Assembly: GCA_026003355.1 (NCBI GenBank)
Contig: BPHC01000004.1
Coordinates: 1 to 64,000 of the forward strand
Origin: Cyclobacteriaceae bacterium
Lineage (GTDB): Bacteria; Bacteroidota; Bacteroidia; Cytophagales; Cyclobacteriaceae
Reading direction: 5' to 3'
DNA: 64,000 bases
In this document: one piece after another, positions 26,458-35,589 of the stretch
How the letters are laid out: every line of letters begins with the position of its first letter
Position numbering within the stretch: the first letter of the stretch is position 1
Translations under genes and position numbers: made by a program
The notes under the pieces: generated by a model
Database searches by the model: none
Told to the model about the DNA's origin: nothing
The model's input: only the letters and a program-made list of their open reading frames with translations

Positions 26458-28371
26458 ATGGACGACCCGTTGCTCATTCTGCGCAGGTACTGGAAGTACA
26501 ACCATTTCCGCCCGTTACAGCGTGAAGTTATTCATGCCGTAATGGATGGCAACGACGTGCTGGCCATACTGCCTACGGGTGGTGGCAAGTCGCTGTGCTA
26601 CCAGATTCCCGCCATCATGAAAAATGGGGTATGTGTGGTAATAACACCCCTCATCGCCCTGATGAAAGACCAGGTGGAGAGCCTGCAGCGCCGTGGCCTG
26701 ATGGCACAGGCCATCCATTCGGGCATGGGTAACCGCGCCATCGAAAATGCGCTGACCAATGCCTTTCATGAGAATTGTAAATTTCTGTACGTTTCACCCG
26801 AACGCCTGCAGGGCAACGCCTTTCAAAACAGGCTCAGGGAAATGAACATATGTTTGCTGGCCGTAGATGAGGCCCACTGCATTTCGCAATGGGGGCACGA
26901 CTTTCGTCCCGCATACCTTAAAATCGGCAGCCTGCGCGAGCTCCTTCCCGGTGTACCGATAATTGCCGTAACGGCAACCGCCACCGCGCAGGTACGCAAG
27001 GATATTGTAACCAGTCTGCGTTTTGGCAAAAATCAACAGGTATTTCAGCACACCTTTGCCCGCGAAAACCTGTCGCTGGTGGTTAGGCAAACCGAAAACA
27101 AAGCTGCCAAAATGCTCGAAGCCCTGCAGCGCGTGCCCGGCCCGGCCATTGTTTACGTGCGATCGCGGCAAAGTACAACCGAGCTGGCCACCTGGCTGAA
27201 TAAGCATGGTATTACGGCAAACGCCTACCACGCAGGCATGCCCCACGACCAGCGTTTGAAAAACCAGGAAAGCTGGATTCAAAATAAGACACGGGTAATG
27301 GTGGCCACCAACGCCTTTGGCATGGGGATAGACAAACCCGATGTGCGCCTCGTAATCCATACCGATTTACCCGAAAACCCTGAATCGTATTACCAGGAAG
27401 CCGGACGTGCCGGGCGCGATGGACTTCATGCCTATGCCCTTCTGCTTTTTAACCCGCCCGATGGACAACTTCTGCAGGCCCGGGTACTTCAAAACCATCC
27501 TGAACTGTCGTTTATCCGACAGGTATATCAGGCACTGGGCAACTACTGCCAGCTGGCCATTGGCAGCGGCGAGGGCGAATGCTTTGACTTTAACCTCCAG
27601 TTATTCTCCGAACGCTTCGGCATGGCACCGCAGGCCGTGTATGGCGCCTTAAAAAAACTGGAAGAAGAAGGCCTCGTAATATTCAGCGAAAGTTTTTACA
27701 GCCCCTCGCAAATAAGGCTGCTGGCCGAACATGAAGAACTATATGCGTTTCAGGTAGCCAATGCCCGTTACGATCCCTTTATTAAAATGCTACTGCGGCT
27801 GTACGGAGGACAGTTATACAGCGGTTATGTTCGCATATCCGAACCCTACCTGGCCCGCGCACTTAAGGTAAGCGAAAACAACATCACCACCATGCTGCAT
27901 CAATTGCATAAACTTGGCATCATGGAATATCTTCCGCTAAAAGACTCTCCTCAGATAATCTTTACCCTTCCCCGCCAGCATGCCGAGCACCTTCCGTTAA
28001 ATATTCAACGCATGCAACAACGCACAGAACTGGCACTGCAGCAGGTGCAGGCTATTATTAATTATGCCAGCGAAAAAAACACCTGCCGAATGAACCTCAT
28101 ACAGCAGTACTTCGGAGAAACACCCCTGCAAACCTGCGGCATCTGCGATATCTGCATAGAAAAGAAAAAGAAACAACAGGCAAGCAATGTTTCCGGCATG
28201 CGCGAACAGATTCTGAAAATAATCGGCAGCAAGGCCATGCCCCCCGAAGAGCTGGAAAACAAAATAAGGCCGGCCGACCCTGAATTGTTTGCCGAAGTGC
28301 TGCGCGAAATGATTGACGAAGGATTGCTGCACTACGACAACCACTGGAAATTAAACAAACGAGATTCCTGA
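26458..28371 (+). CDS. recQ: ATP-dependent DNA helicase RecQ
   Basis: 637 residues. It has the SF2 helicase core with LPTGGGKSLCYQIP (motif I), VDEAHCISQWGHDFRP (motif II), TATATAQVRKDI and QEAGRAGRDG (motif VI), then the RQC zinc-binding Cys set ending CGICDIC and a winged helix. There is no clear HRDC domain. It unwinds recombination intermediates and stalled forks. A TATGTTTG box at 26446-26453, just before the ATG, fits the -7 promoter element but has no matching upstream TTTG. The next gene begins one base after the stop. Confidence 0.95.
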   Translation: MDDPLLILRRYWKYNHFRPLQREVIHAVMDGNDVLAILPTGGGKSLCYQIPAIMKNGVCVVITPLIALMKDQVESLQRRGLMAQAIHSGMGNRAIENALTNAFHENCKFLYVSPERLQGNAFQNRLREMNICLLAVDEAHCISQWGHDFRPAYLKIGSLRELLPGVPIIAVTATATAQVRKDIVTSLRFGKNQQVFQHTFARENLSLVVRQTENKAAKMLEALQRVPGPAIVYVRSRQSTTELATWLNKHGITANAYHAGMPHDQRLKNQESWIQNKTRVMVATNAFGMGIDKPDVRLVIHTDLPENPESYYQEAGRAGRDGLHAYALLLFNPPDGQLLQARVLQNHPELSFIRQVYQALGNYCQLAIGSGEGECFDFNLQLFSERFGMAPQAVYGALKKLEEEGLVIFSESFYSPSQIRLLAEHEELYAFQVANARYDPFIKMLLRLYGGQLYSGYVRISEPYLARALKVSENNITTMLHQLHKLGIMEYLPLKDSPQIIFTLPRQHAEHLPLNIQRMQQRTELALQQVQAIINYASEKNTCRMNLIQQYFGETPLQTCGICDICIEKKKKQQASNVSGMREQILKIIGSKAMPPEELENKIRPADPELFAEVLREMIDEGLLHYDNHWKLNKRDS

Positions 28372-28372
28372 T

Positions 28373-30007
28373 ATGACCTGCCGATATTTCTTTCCGGCAA
28401 TATACCTGGTGCTTGCCGCCTGCCACAAACCCGGCGCGCCCCACCACTTTAATCTAATCATAAAAGGCGGAACTGTAATTGACGGTACGGGCAACCAGCC
28501 CTTCACAGCCGACGTGGGCATACGGGTCGATACCATTGCCGCCATAGGCAACCTGCAGCAGGCAACTGCCGACTCGGTAATAAAAGCAAACGGACTGGTT
28601 GTTGCACCGGGTTTCATTAACATGAACAGCATGGCAGTAGAGGCGCTCCTGCTGGACGGTAAAGCCATGAGCGATGTACAACAGGGTGTTACCATGGAAA
28701 TTTTCGGTGAAGGATGGAGCCCGGCACCCTTAAGGCGGAGCAGCAAAGCCCGCACCAACACCCCCTGGGAAACGATGGATGATTTTTTTAACTACCTGCA
28801 GCAAAAAGGCACTTCCGTAAACTTCGCCTCGTTTGTCGGGCACTCTACCGTACGCAACTGCATTTTGGGTCTTAAAAACCGGCAGCCAACAACCCATGAA
28901 ATGGAACAAATGAAGAACCTTGTTGCCGAAGCCATGCAGCAGGGAGCGCTGGGATTAAGCTCATCGCTCATTTATCCGCCGGCAACTTTTGCCACAACGG
29001 CCGAGCTAACCCAGCTGGCCGAAACGGCTGCGAAATATAATGGCCTGTACATAACGCACATCCGCAGCGAAAGCGACTATATTTATTCAGGTTTGCGCGA
29101 GGCTTTCCGCATTGGCCGGGACGCAAACATTTCCGTAGAAATTTACCATCTTAAAATTAACCATGCCCGCAACTGGAATAAAATCGACACCGTGCTTGCG
29201 TTGATTGACAGCGCCCGGCAAAGCGGCCTTCGCGTTACAGCCAACATGTATCCCTATGTGGCCAGCAATACTGCCCTGGCCGAACGCATTCCCGACTGGG
29301 CACAGGAAGGCGGAGGTCCTGCCCTGCGCAAAAGGCTTACCAACCCGGTAACCCGTAAAAGGATTTTGTACGAAATGCAGGCCGGCATACCCACGCCCAA
29401 TTCGCATCCCGGCCAGGTCGTTATACAATCGTTTCGTTCCGATTCACTCAACCGGCTTTATGCCGGCAAGCGCCTTGATGAGGTGGCACGCCTGCACGGC
29501 AAGAATGCCGATGAAACCGTGCTCGACCTGATCTTAGCCGATAAATCGCCTGCAGCCGCATTATACTTCCTGCAGTCAGATGAAAACGTAAAAAAAATCA
29601 TGCAGCAACCTTATGTAAGCTTCGGTTCCGATGGTGCCGCCCTGGATACATCAGTAATTTTTGCCGGCTGGAAAACCCACCCCCGTGCCTTTGGAACTTT
29701 TGCACGGGTGCTGGGCAAATACGTGCGCGAGGAAAAAGTAATCACCCTGCCGGAGGCCATCAGACGCATGACAGGCCTGCCTGCAGAAAATTTAAAGCTG
29801 CACAGACGCGGACTGCTTAAACCCGGTTACTATGCCGATATAGCCATCTTTAATCCGCAAACCATAACCGATAACGCCACCTACGAAAAACCCATGCAGC
29901 TTGCTACCGGTGTTGAATATGTGGTGGTAAACGGAGTTTTGGTATTATACAAGGGCCGCCACACAGGCGCCATGCCGGGAAGGGCCATCCGGCACGGCCG
30001 CCATTGA
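28373..30007 (+). CDS. D-aminoacylase-type amidohydrolase lipoprotein, first of a tandem pair
   Basis: 544 residues. The lipoprotein signal has lipobox LVLAAC. The amidohydrolase fold has an N-terminal strand IIKGGTVIDGTGNQPF, metal His in YITHIRSES and IYHLKINH, and the catalytic Asp in SFGSDGAA. The usual first metal motif HxH after PGFI is missing and reads PGFINMNSMA; the Glu of VTMEIFGEG stands where D-aminoacylase has Cys96. It would hydrolyse N-acyl D-amino acids or similar amides outside the cytoplasm; the substrate is unproven. It starts one base after recQ. Tandem paralogue of the gene at 30073. Confidence 0.8.
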   Translation: MTCRYFFPAIYLVLAACHKPGAPHHFNLIIKGGTVIDGTGNQPFTADVGIRVDTIAAIGNLQQATADSVIKANGLVVAPGFINMNSMAVEALLLDGKAMSDVQQGVTMEIFGEGWSPAPLRRSSKARTNTPWETMDDFFNYLQQKGTSVNFASFVGHSTVRNCILGLKNRQPTTHEMEQMKNLVAEAMQQGALGLSSSLIYPPATFATTAELTQLAETAAKYNGLYITHIRSESDYIYSGLREAFRIGRDANISVEIYHLKINHARNWNKIDTVLALIDSARQSGLRVTANMYPYVASNTALAERIPDWAQEGGGPALRKRLTNPVTRKRILYEMQAGIPTPNSHPGQVVIQSFRSDSLNRLYAGKRLDEVARLHGKNADETVLDLILADKSPAAALYFLQSDENVKKIMQQPYVSFGSDGAALDTSVIFAGWKTHPRAFGTFARVLGKYVREEKVITLPEAIRRMTGLPAENLKLHRRGLLKPGYYADIAIFNPQTITDNATYEKPMQLATGVEYVVVNGVLVLYKGRHTGAMPGRAIRHGRH

Positions 30008-30072
30008 AACAGGTTTACTTATAAAACCGCTTCATCCATCAAATCGTGTGGATTATATTTCGAAAAAACTTC

Positions 30073-31764
30073 ATGATAAGATTACGCCTGCCTTTCTGGT
30101 TTACCGCGCTGGTGTGCATTAGCTGCCAGACACAAACCTTTGACATTATTATCCGCGGCGGAACCCTGTACGATGGCTCAGGGGCAAATCCATTTGTTGC
30201 CGATGTAGGGATTAATGCCGATACCATTGCTGCAATTGGCGACCTGAGCCGGGCAAAAGGAAAAACCGAAATACAGGCCGGCGGCCTGGCAGTGAGCCCC
30301 GGTTTCATCAACATGCTGAGCTGGGCAACCGAATCGCTTATTCTCGATGGCAATGCGCAATCGGATATTCGCCAGGGTGTAACCCTGGAGGTGTTTGGCG
30401 AAGGTTGGTCAATGGGGCCGCTTAACGATAAAATGAAAGCCGATATGCGCGATGCCATGAGGCGAAACCCCGACTGGCAGTATGAAATTAACTGGACCAC
30501 GCTGGGCGAATACCTCGAATCGCTTGAGCGCAGAGGCGTAGCTGTAAATGTCGCTTCGTTTGTTGGTGCCACTACTGTGCGCATTCATGAACTGGGTTAC
30601 GCCAAACGCGCCCCCTCTGCCGATGAGCTTGCCCGTATGAAAGAACTGGTAAAAAGAGCCATGGAAGAAGGCGCCCTTGGCGTAGGCTCATCGCTTATCT
30701 ACGCGCCGGCCAATTATGCTTCAACCGAAGAGCTTATTGAGCTATGCAGGGTCGCAGCCCGGTATGGTGGCATGTACATTACACACATGCGCAGCGAAGG
30801 CAACGCCATTTTCGGTGCAGTAAACGAAACCATCCGCATTGCGCGCGAAGCTGGCCTATCGGCAGAAATTTACCATTTGAAAATGGCCGGCAAAGAAAAC
30901 TGGTGGAAACTCGATTCGGTGGTAAGTATGATTAACCACGCCAATCAAACCGGTATTAAAATTACAACCGACATGTACACCTATACGGCAGGCGCCACCG
31001 GTCTGGATGCCGCAATGCCCCCGTGGGTACAGGAAGGCGGTATTAAGGAATGGATCAAACGTCTGCAAAATCCGAAAATCCGCAGGCAGGTGCTGGCCGA
31101 AATGCGCAGGCCATCCGATTCATGGGAAAACCTGCTGCTTATGGCCGGAGGAGCAGACCGGGTGTTGTTGCTCGACTTTGCCAACGACTCGCTCAAGCGC
31201 TTTATCGGCAAAACCCTGGCCGAGGTGGCTGCGGTTTATGGCAAATCGCCCGAAGAAACCGCACTCGACCTGGTTATTGCCGACAGCACCCGCGTGGGCA
31301 CCGCTTATTTTATGATGAGCGAAGAAAACGTTAAACGCCAGATAGCCCTGCCCTTCATGAGCTTCGGTTCCGATGCCGAAGCGCCAGCCACCGAAGGCAT
31401 ATTTCTAAAGACCAACACCCACCCCAGAGCCTACGGCAATTTTGCCCGGCTGCTCGGTAAGTACGTGCGCGATGAAAAGGTACTTCCACTGCAGGAAGCC
31501 ATTCGAAAACTCACCTCGCTGCCGGCATCGAATCTAAAAATTCAAAAACGAGGCTGGCTTAAAACCGGATATTTTGCCGATGTTGTGGTTTTCGATGCCC
31601 ATACAATTCAGGACCACGCCACCTTTGAAAAACCTCATCAGTATTCCACCGGAGTAGTACATGTGCTGGTTAATGGCGTACCGGTACTTAAAGACGGAGA
31701 ACATACCAACGCCCGCCCCGGAAGGGTAGTGCGCGGACCCGGCTGGCAAAAGCAACTGCCATGA
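30073..31764 (+). CDS. D-aminoacylase-type amidohydrolase lipoprotein, second of a tandem pair
   Basis: 563 residues from the ATG before IRLRLPFWF; the GTG 27 bases upstream is an alternative. Lipobox VCISC. Same architecture as its neighbour: IIIRGGTLYDGSGANPF, PGFINMLSWATESLILDG with no HxH, VTLEVFGEG, YITHMRSEG, IYHLKMAG, SFGSDAEAP. It is the more typical member, because FINMLSWA is shared by many genomes while the first copy has diverged (FINMNSMA). Likely an envelope N-acyl amino acid or dipeptide hydrolase. Its stop overlaps the next start (ATGA). Confidence 0.82.
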   Translation: MIRLRLPFWFTALVCISCQTQTFDIIIRGGTLYDGSGANPFVADVGINADTIAAIGDLSRAKGKTEIQAGGLAVSPGFINMLSWATESLILDGNAQSDIRQGVTLEVFGEGWSMGPLNDKMKADMRDAMRRNPDWQYEINWTTLGEYLESLERRGVAVNVASFVGATTVRIHELGYAKRAPSADELARMKELVKRAMEEGALGVGSSLIYAPANYASTEELIELCRVAARYGGMYITHMRSEGNAIFGAVNETIRIAREAGLSAEIYHLKMAGKENWWKLDSVVSMINHANQTGIKITTDMYTYTAGATGLDAAMPPWVQEGGIKEWIKRLQNPKIRRQVLAEMRRPSDSWENLLLMAGGADRVLLLDFANDSLKRFIGKTLAEVAAVYGKSPEETALDLVIADSTRVGTAYFMMSEENVKRQIALPFMSFGSDAEAPATEGIFLKTNTHPRAYGNFARLLGKYVRDEKVLPLQEAIRKLTSLPASNLKIQKRGWLKTGYFADVVVFDAHTIQDHATFEKPHQYSTGVVHVLVNGVPVLKDGEHTNARPGRVVRGPGWQKQLP

Positions 31765-32420
31765 TTGCCGAAAAAATTCTTGCCTTTCTTAAAAACCTTA
31801 AGCCACCCCGGGTGCCCGATGGCGTGGAGGTAATGAATCCGTATACGCAGCCTGACGTCTGGAAAATATGCGAGACGTTTTACCGAAAGTATTATTCTGA
31901 CAACAACCCGCGCCTGCTGATGCTGGGCATTAATCCGGGCAGATTCGGAGGAGGTACAACAGGCATTCCGTTTACCGACCCGGTAAAGCTGCAGCAGTAC
32001 TGCGGCATTCCCAATACATGGCAGCAACGGGCCGAGCTTTCGGCCGATTTTGTTTACAGAGTGATTGAACAGTGCGGTGGGCCCGATGTTTTCTACCGTA
32101 AGGTTTACATAGGTGCCGTTTCGCCTCTTGGTTTTACCCGCAGCGGAAAGAACCTGAATTATTATGACGATAAAAATTTGCTCGAAAGCATAACCGGATT
32201 TTGCCTGCAATCACTGCGCCGGCAGCTTTCGTTTAACCTAAGGACCGACTGCGTAATCTGCCTGGGAGAAGGTAAAAATTTTGCGTTCCTCAGCCAGCTT
32301 AACCACGAGCATGGTTTTTTTAATGAAATTTTGTCCCTTCCACACCCGCGGTTTATTATGCAATACAAAAGGAAACAGCTGGGCGAATACGTTACCCGAT
32401 ACGTTGCCCTGTTAAGCTGA
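31761..32420 (+). CDS. SMUG2-like uracil-DNA glycosylase family protein
   Basis: 219 residues of the uracil-DNA glycosylase fold. GINPGRFGGGTTGIPFTDP corresponds to motif 1 of SMUG (GMNPGPxG...TGVPFG) and LPHPRFIMQY to the C-terminal motif 2. Members excise uracil, hydroxymethyluracil or xanthine from DNA. The catalytic Asn/Asp assignment is not settled here. It overlaps the preceding amidohydrolase by four bases and ends the recQ cluster, so it shares a transcript with another DNA-repair gene. Confidence 0.75.
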   Translation: MIAEKILAFLKNLKPPRVPDGVEVMNPYTQPDVWKICETFYRKYYSDNNPRLLMLGINPGRFGGGTTGIPFTDPVKLQQYCGIPNTWQQRAELSADFVYRVIEQCGGPDVFYRKVYIGAVSPLGFTRSGKNLNYYDDKNLLESITGFCLQSLRRQLSFNLRTDCVICLGEGKNFAFLSQLNHEHGFFNEILSLPHPRFIMQYKRKQLGEYVTRYVALLS

Positions 32421-32446
32421 AGCCACAGGAGCCTGGCCTGAAAGAG

Positions 32447-32837
32447 TGGAGCCGGAGAGAATCGAACTCTCGTCCAGAGAAGTTGAACCCGAAGGCCCTA
32501 CGTGCGTAGTTGCCTTTGCTTGTCGGGAATTGCACGGCAGGCAACGGCCTATACAACTCCTTAGTTGCAATTACTTAACGGTGGCGTGCAACCCGCCCCC
32601 GCGCAGTTCTGCTTTACGACATCGCTTTACCAGCCCCGGCAGAACAGCGGTGCTGAGCGATGATGGCCTCCCCGGTCTTACCGGAGACAAGCCCCACCGG
32701 ACGTCCCGTCCGATTAGGCAGCCATGGCGTAAGTAGTCTCGCCAGTTATGGTTTGGAGTTAGTGGTTAAGGCTCTCAACCCCACGAGCCTGCACGCGCCT
32801 TACGGTCTCACACAGCCTGTCAAAACCGGTCGGCCCC
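32447..32837 (-). ncRNA. ssrA: tmRNA, ssrA
   Basis: The minus strand begins GGGGCCGACCGGTTTTGACA and ends in a tRNA-Ala-like T arm and acceptor (GGTTCGA-type loop, CGGCTCC, discriminator A). The first and last seven bases pair with one G-U. The tag-reading frame at 32743-32714 reads GETTYAMAA followed by TAA, close to the Bacteroidota GETNYALAA type. CCA is not encoded. A TATATTTG -7 box lies at 32895-32888 with no clear upstream partner. It rescues ribosomes stalled on broken mRNA. Confidence 0.93.
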
Positions 32838-32962
32838 GCAAATCGTAACACGCCCCGACGGCAAAGAGTTTCACCGCTTGGCAGGCACAAATATAGACAA
32901 ATTACAACCCAACGTGGCGGTTGGTGTTGCAGGTTTTGCGGCTTGCATTAACTTGCTGCCCG

Positions 32963-34075
32963 ATGAGCAATTTTGTTGTATCGGCACGCAAATACAGGCC
33001 TACCGGGTTTGAAGAGGTAGTGGGGCAGGAACACATTACCACCACCCTTAAAAATGCCATCGAAAGCAACAAACTGGCCCAGGCCTTGCTGTTTTGCGGC
33101 CCGCGCGGGGTGGGAAAAACCACCTGCGCCCGCATTGTAGCCAGGCTTATCAACGGGTTCGAAGAAAAAACCGAACTCAACGCACTGAATATTTTTGAAC
33201 TGGATGCCGCCTCGAATAATTCGGTTGATGATATCCGCAACCTGATCGACCAGGTCCGCTACCCACCGCAATACGGCAGGTACAAGGTGTACATTATTGA
33301 CGAGGTGCACATGCTTTCCAACGCAGCCTTCAATGCGTTTTTAAAAACGCTGGAAGAGCCTCCCTCCTATGCCATCTTTATTCTGGCTACCACCGAAAAA
33401 CACAAGGTAATACCCACCATTCTTTCGAGGTGCCAGATTTTTGACTTTAACCGGATTCAGATTACCGACATTGCCAGGCATTTAAAGAAAATTGCCGATC
33501 GGGAAGGCATACCGGCCGAAGAGGAGGCCTTGCACCTCATAGCCCAGAAGGCCGATGGCGCCCTGCGCGATGCCCTGTCGATATTCGACCTGATGGTAAC
33601 CTATTCTTCGGGCAAGGGTGTTCGGTTTACCGATGTACTAAATACCCTGCATATTCTGGATTATGACTACTACTTTAAAGTGGTAGATGCCCTGCTGGCC
33701 GAAAATCACCCGGAACCGCTGTTACTTTTCGATACTGTACTACGACAGGGCTTCGATGGGCAGAATTTTGTTGTGGGGCTTGCCGAGCACCTTCGTAACC
33801 TGCTGGTGGCGCAGGATGCGCGTACCGTACAACTCATGGAGGTACCCGAATCGGTTAAACAACGCTATGCCGAACAGGCGGGCCGCACTCCGGCATCGCT
33901 CCTGCTCTCGTGGCTAAACATAGCCACCCAGTGCGACATGAATTACCGCACCAGTAAAAATCAACGGCTTACGGTAGAGCTGGCATTGATCAAGATGGCC
34001 TATGTAAACCGTGTAATCAGCCTGGACGAACCTGCCACAGATACGGCAGGAAAAAAAAAAGTACTGAGCCCGTAA
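32963..34075 (+). CDS. dnaX: DNA polymerase III subunit gamma (zero-frame product of dnaX)
   Basis: 370 residues. AAA+ clamp-loader ATPase with CGPRGVGKTTCARIVARL (Walker A), YIIDEVHMLSNAAFNAFLK (Walker B), TILSRCQIF (sensor 1 region) and QKADGALRDALSIFDL (sensor 2). It loads the beta clamp. The zinc-binding four-Cys module normally after Walker A is absent, so INGFEEKTELN runs straight into IFELDAASNNS. The frame ends in TAA at 34073-34075, 13 bases after an A10 run, giving the short gamma form. The start is the ATG before SNFVVSARKYRP. Confidence 0.95.
   Translation: MSNFVVSARKYRPTGFEEVVGQEHITTTLKNAIESNKLAQALLFCGPRGVGKTTCARIVARLINGFEEKTELNALNIFELDAASNNSVDDIRNLIDQVRYPPQYGRYKVYIIDEVHMLSNAAFNAFLKTLEEPPSYAIFILATTEKHKVIPTILSRCQIFDFNRIQITDIARHLKKIADREGIPAEEEALHLIAQKADGALRDALSIFDLMVTYSSGKGVRFTDVLNTLHILDYDYYFKVVDALLAENHPEPLLLFDTVLRQGFDGQNFVVGLAEHLRNLLVAQDARTVQLMEVPESVKQRYAEQAGRTPASLLLSWLNIATQCDMNYRTSKNQRLTVELALIKMAYVNRVISLDEPATDTAGKKKVLSP
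34051..34060 (+). promoter_or_regulatory. dnaX: A10 slippery site for programmed -1 shift in dnaX
   Basis: Ten consecutive A follow CGGCAGG. In the zero frame GGA-AAA-AAA-AAA leads to GTA CTG AGC CCG TAA. A -1 shift gives AGT ACT GAG CCC GTA AGC GGG TTG and stays open for 188 codons. An AGG upstream could pair as a Shine-Dalgarno stimulator and CCCGTAAGCGGG downstream forms a small hairpin. Ribosomal frameshift (E. coli type) or transcriptional slippage (Thermus type, long A run) are both possible. Confidence 0.8.
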
Positions 34076-34623
34076 GCGGGTTGGCCCCCGAAGCCCCTGC
34101 CCATCTCCTGCCAGTAAAACCCGAAACCACACCCACCAATCAGCCTGCCACAAAGCCTTCGGGCGCTCCAAAACGACTGCGCACACCCCGGCTGAATACG
34201 CTGGGGCTGCAGACCGGTGAAAGTTTACAACCGGAAAAAAATATAGAGGTTACAGAGATGAGAAGCGAGCCTGTAACCGAGGCAAATCTGCAACTGGCCT
34301 GGCAGGCATTTGCCGAAAAGCGCAGGGCCTATTATGCCGAATACCAGTTGCTGCAACAACCTTTTGAGCTAAACGGCACCGAAGTAACCCTGCAATTGCT
34401 CAACACCGTTCAGGAAAATCTGCTCAATGAACTGCTTAGCGACCTTACCCTGCACCTCCGCCAGTACCTGAAAAACGACAGCATAAGGGTACAGGGAAAA
34501 TTGAAAATCGACAACACTGCACCGGTAATCTACACCAACCGGGAAAAACTAAATTACCTGGCAGAGAAAAATCATTTGGTGCACAACCTGATAAAAACCC
34601 TGGGGCTTGACCCTGATTTTTAG
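34060..34623 (+). CDS. dnaX: Tau-specific C-terminal extension of DnaX (-1 frame)
   Basis: 188 codons joined to the zero frame by the -1 shift at the A10 run. It starts STEPVSGLAPEAPAHLLP with a Pro/Thr-rich linker (about 60 residues), followed by an alpha/beta domain with LQLAWQAFAEKRR and KTLGLDPDF at the end. This is the tau part that binds the replicative helicase and alpha subunit. It has no ATG start of its own; a TTG at 34081 would give an orphan fragment. Together with gamma it makes a chain of about 568 residues. It is convergent with the DUF3078 gene 8 bases on. Confidence 0.85.
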   Translation, partial: STEPVSGLAPEAPAHLLPVKPETTPTNQPATKPSGAPKRLRTPRLNTLGLQTGESLQPEKNIEVTEMRSEPVTEANLQLAWQAFAEKRRAYYAEYQLLQQPFELNGTEVTLQLLNTVQENLLNELLSDLTLHLRQYLKNDSIRVQGKLKIDNTAPVIYTNREKLNYLAEKNHLVHNLIKTLGLDPDF

Positions 34624-34631
34624 TGCTGCCG

Positions 34632-35534
34632 CTATTTCTTTTTTTCCTCGAAATTCTGAAACGAATACAAAAAGCCCAGGTTAAACAACTGATTTACCTG
34701 CACGCCATCGGTCTGGTCAGCATCATACAAAGCAATAACGCCGAGATTCACATTAAAGAAACGCCCAACTTTGGCGGCCATGGTAAGGTCGAGGCGGTGG
34801 TCTATGGTTTTGGCCGATAAAGTTTCATAGTTGGCAAACATCATGTAACGCCACTTCAGGTTTACATTTTGAAAAATATCTTTGTTAAAATCGGCCAGCA
34901 GCTGAAAGGCCAGCCATTCCATGCGCAGGTTTTCACCGGTATTTACTCCGTATGGAGCGGTGGTACTTACGGCATCAAAACGCCCGTTATTATCGTACAC
35001 AAATGTAAGGCGGGGAGTAAAAGGGGAAATGCGCATGCGAAAAAATTCAGAAGGGCGATACTCCACACCCCAGGCAGAGGTCAGGAAAGCCGGAGCAAAG
35101 AAGTCTGAAATAAGATTCCTGGTATTGTCGTCATTAAAGCGATAACCCGGTGCGAACTGGGTTAACAGGTTGATGGAAGAAAAAAGATCCCACTTATCGT
35201 TGAGGGAATATCCGAATTTGGTATCCAGAAACAGGCGGTCAACCGTTTTGCGAAATCCCTGCCCTTCATTGCGCACAAAACCATACAGAAAGTCCAATTC
35301 ATTATCCCAACTAAGCCTGGCTTTAAGATATCTGGCTTTAAAGTTTAGCAGGCCGTTCAAACCAACAGAATTAATGCCCCCACCCTTCCAGTTTGAAGAA
35401 AAGGAGGCCTGGTTAAAGTTAAGGCCTAAAATGAATTTCTTCCGCCAATGTGTGGTGGTGTCGGGTTTTATAATCTGTGCCGGGCAGGATGTATAGATAA
35501 TGGCCACGAGCAGTGTAGCAACAGGCTTTTTCAT
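34632..35534 (-). CDS. DUF3078 outer-membrane protein
   Basis: 300 residues. A signal peptide ends near TSCPAQ. LGLNFNQASFSSNWKGGGIN is the signature of the DUF3078 family. The rest alternates like beta strands, with ends such as LDLTMAAKVGRFFNVNLG and LGFLYSFQNF. It is predicted to be an outer-membrane barrel of unknown cargo. It is common in Bacteroidota, usually alone as here. A VTT-like start (MKKPVATLL) fits a signal peptide. Confidence 0.85.
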   Translation of the reverse strand: MKKPVATLLVAIIYTSCPAQIIKPDTTTHWRKKFILGLNFNQASFSSNWKGGGINSVGLNGLLNFKARYLKARLSWDNELDFLYGFVRNEGQGFRKTVDRLFLDTKFGYSLNDKWDLFSSINLLTQFAPGYRFNDDNTRNLISDFFAPAFLTSAWGVEYRPSEFFRMRISPFTPRLTFVYDNNGRFDAVSTTAPYGVNTGENLRMEWLAFQLLADFNKDIFQNVNLKWRYMMFANYETLSAKTIDHRLDLTMAAKVGRFFNVNLGVIALYDADQTDGVQVNQLFNLGFLYSFQNFEEKKK

Positions 35535-35589
35535 ACTAAAAGATGCGGGTTTTGAATTTAAAAAGAAAAAGCCTTGATCAAAATAGCAT

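Noticed and set aside
34081-34623. Independent gene after dnaX starting at TTG
   Set aside because: The sequence continues the tau part of DnaX in the -1 frame and joins directly at the A10 run, so it is not a separate gene.
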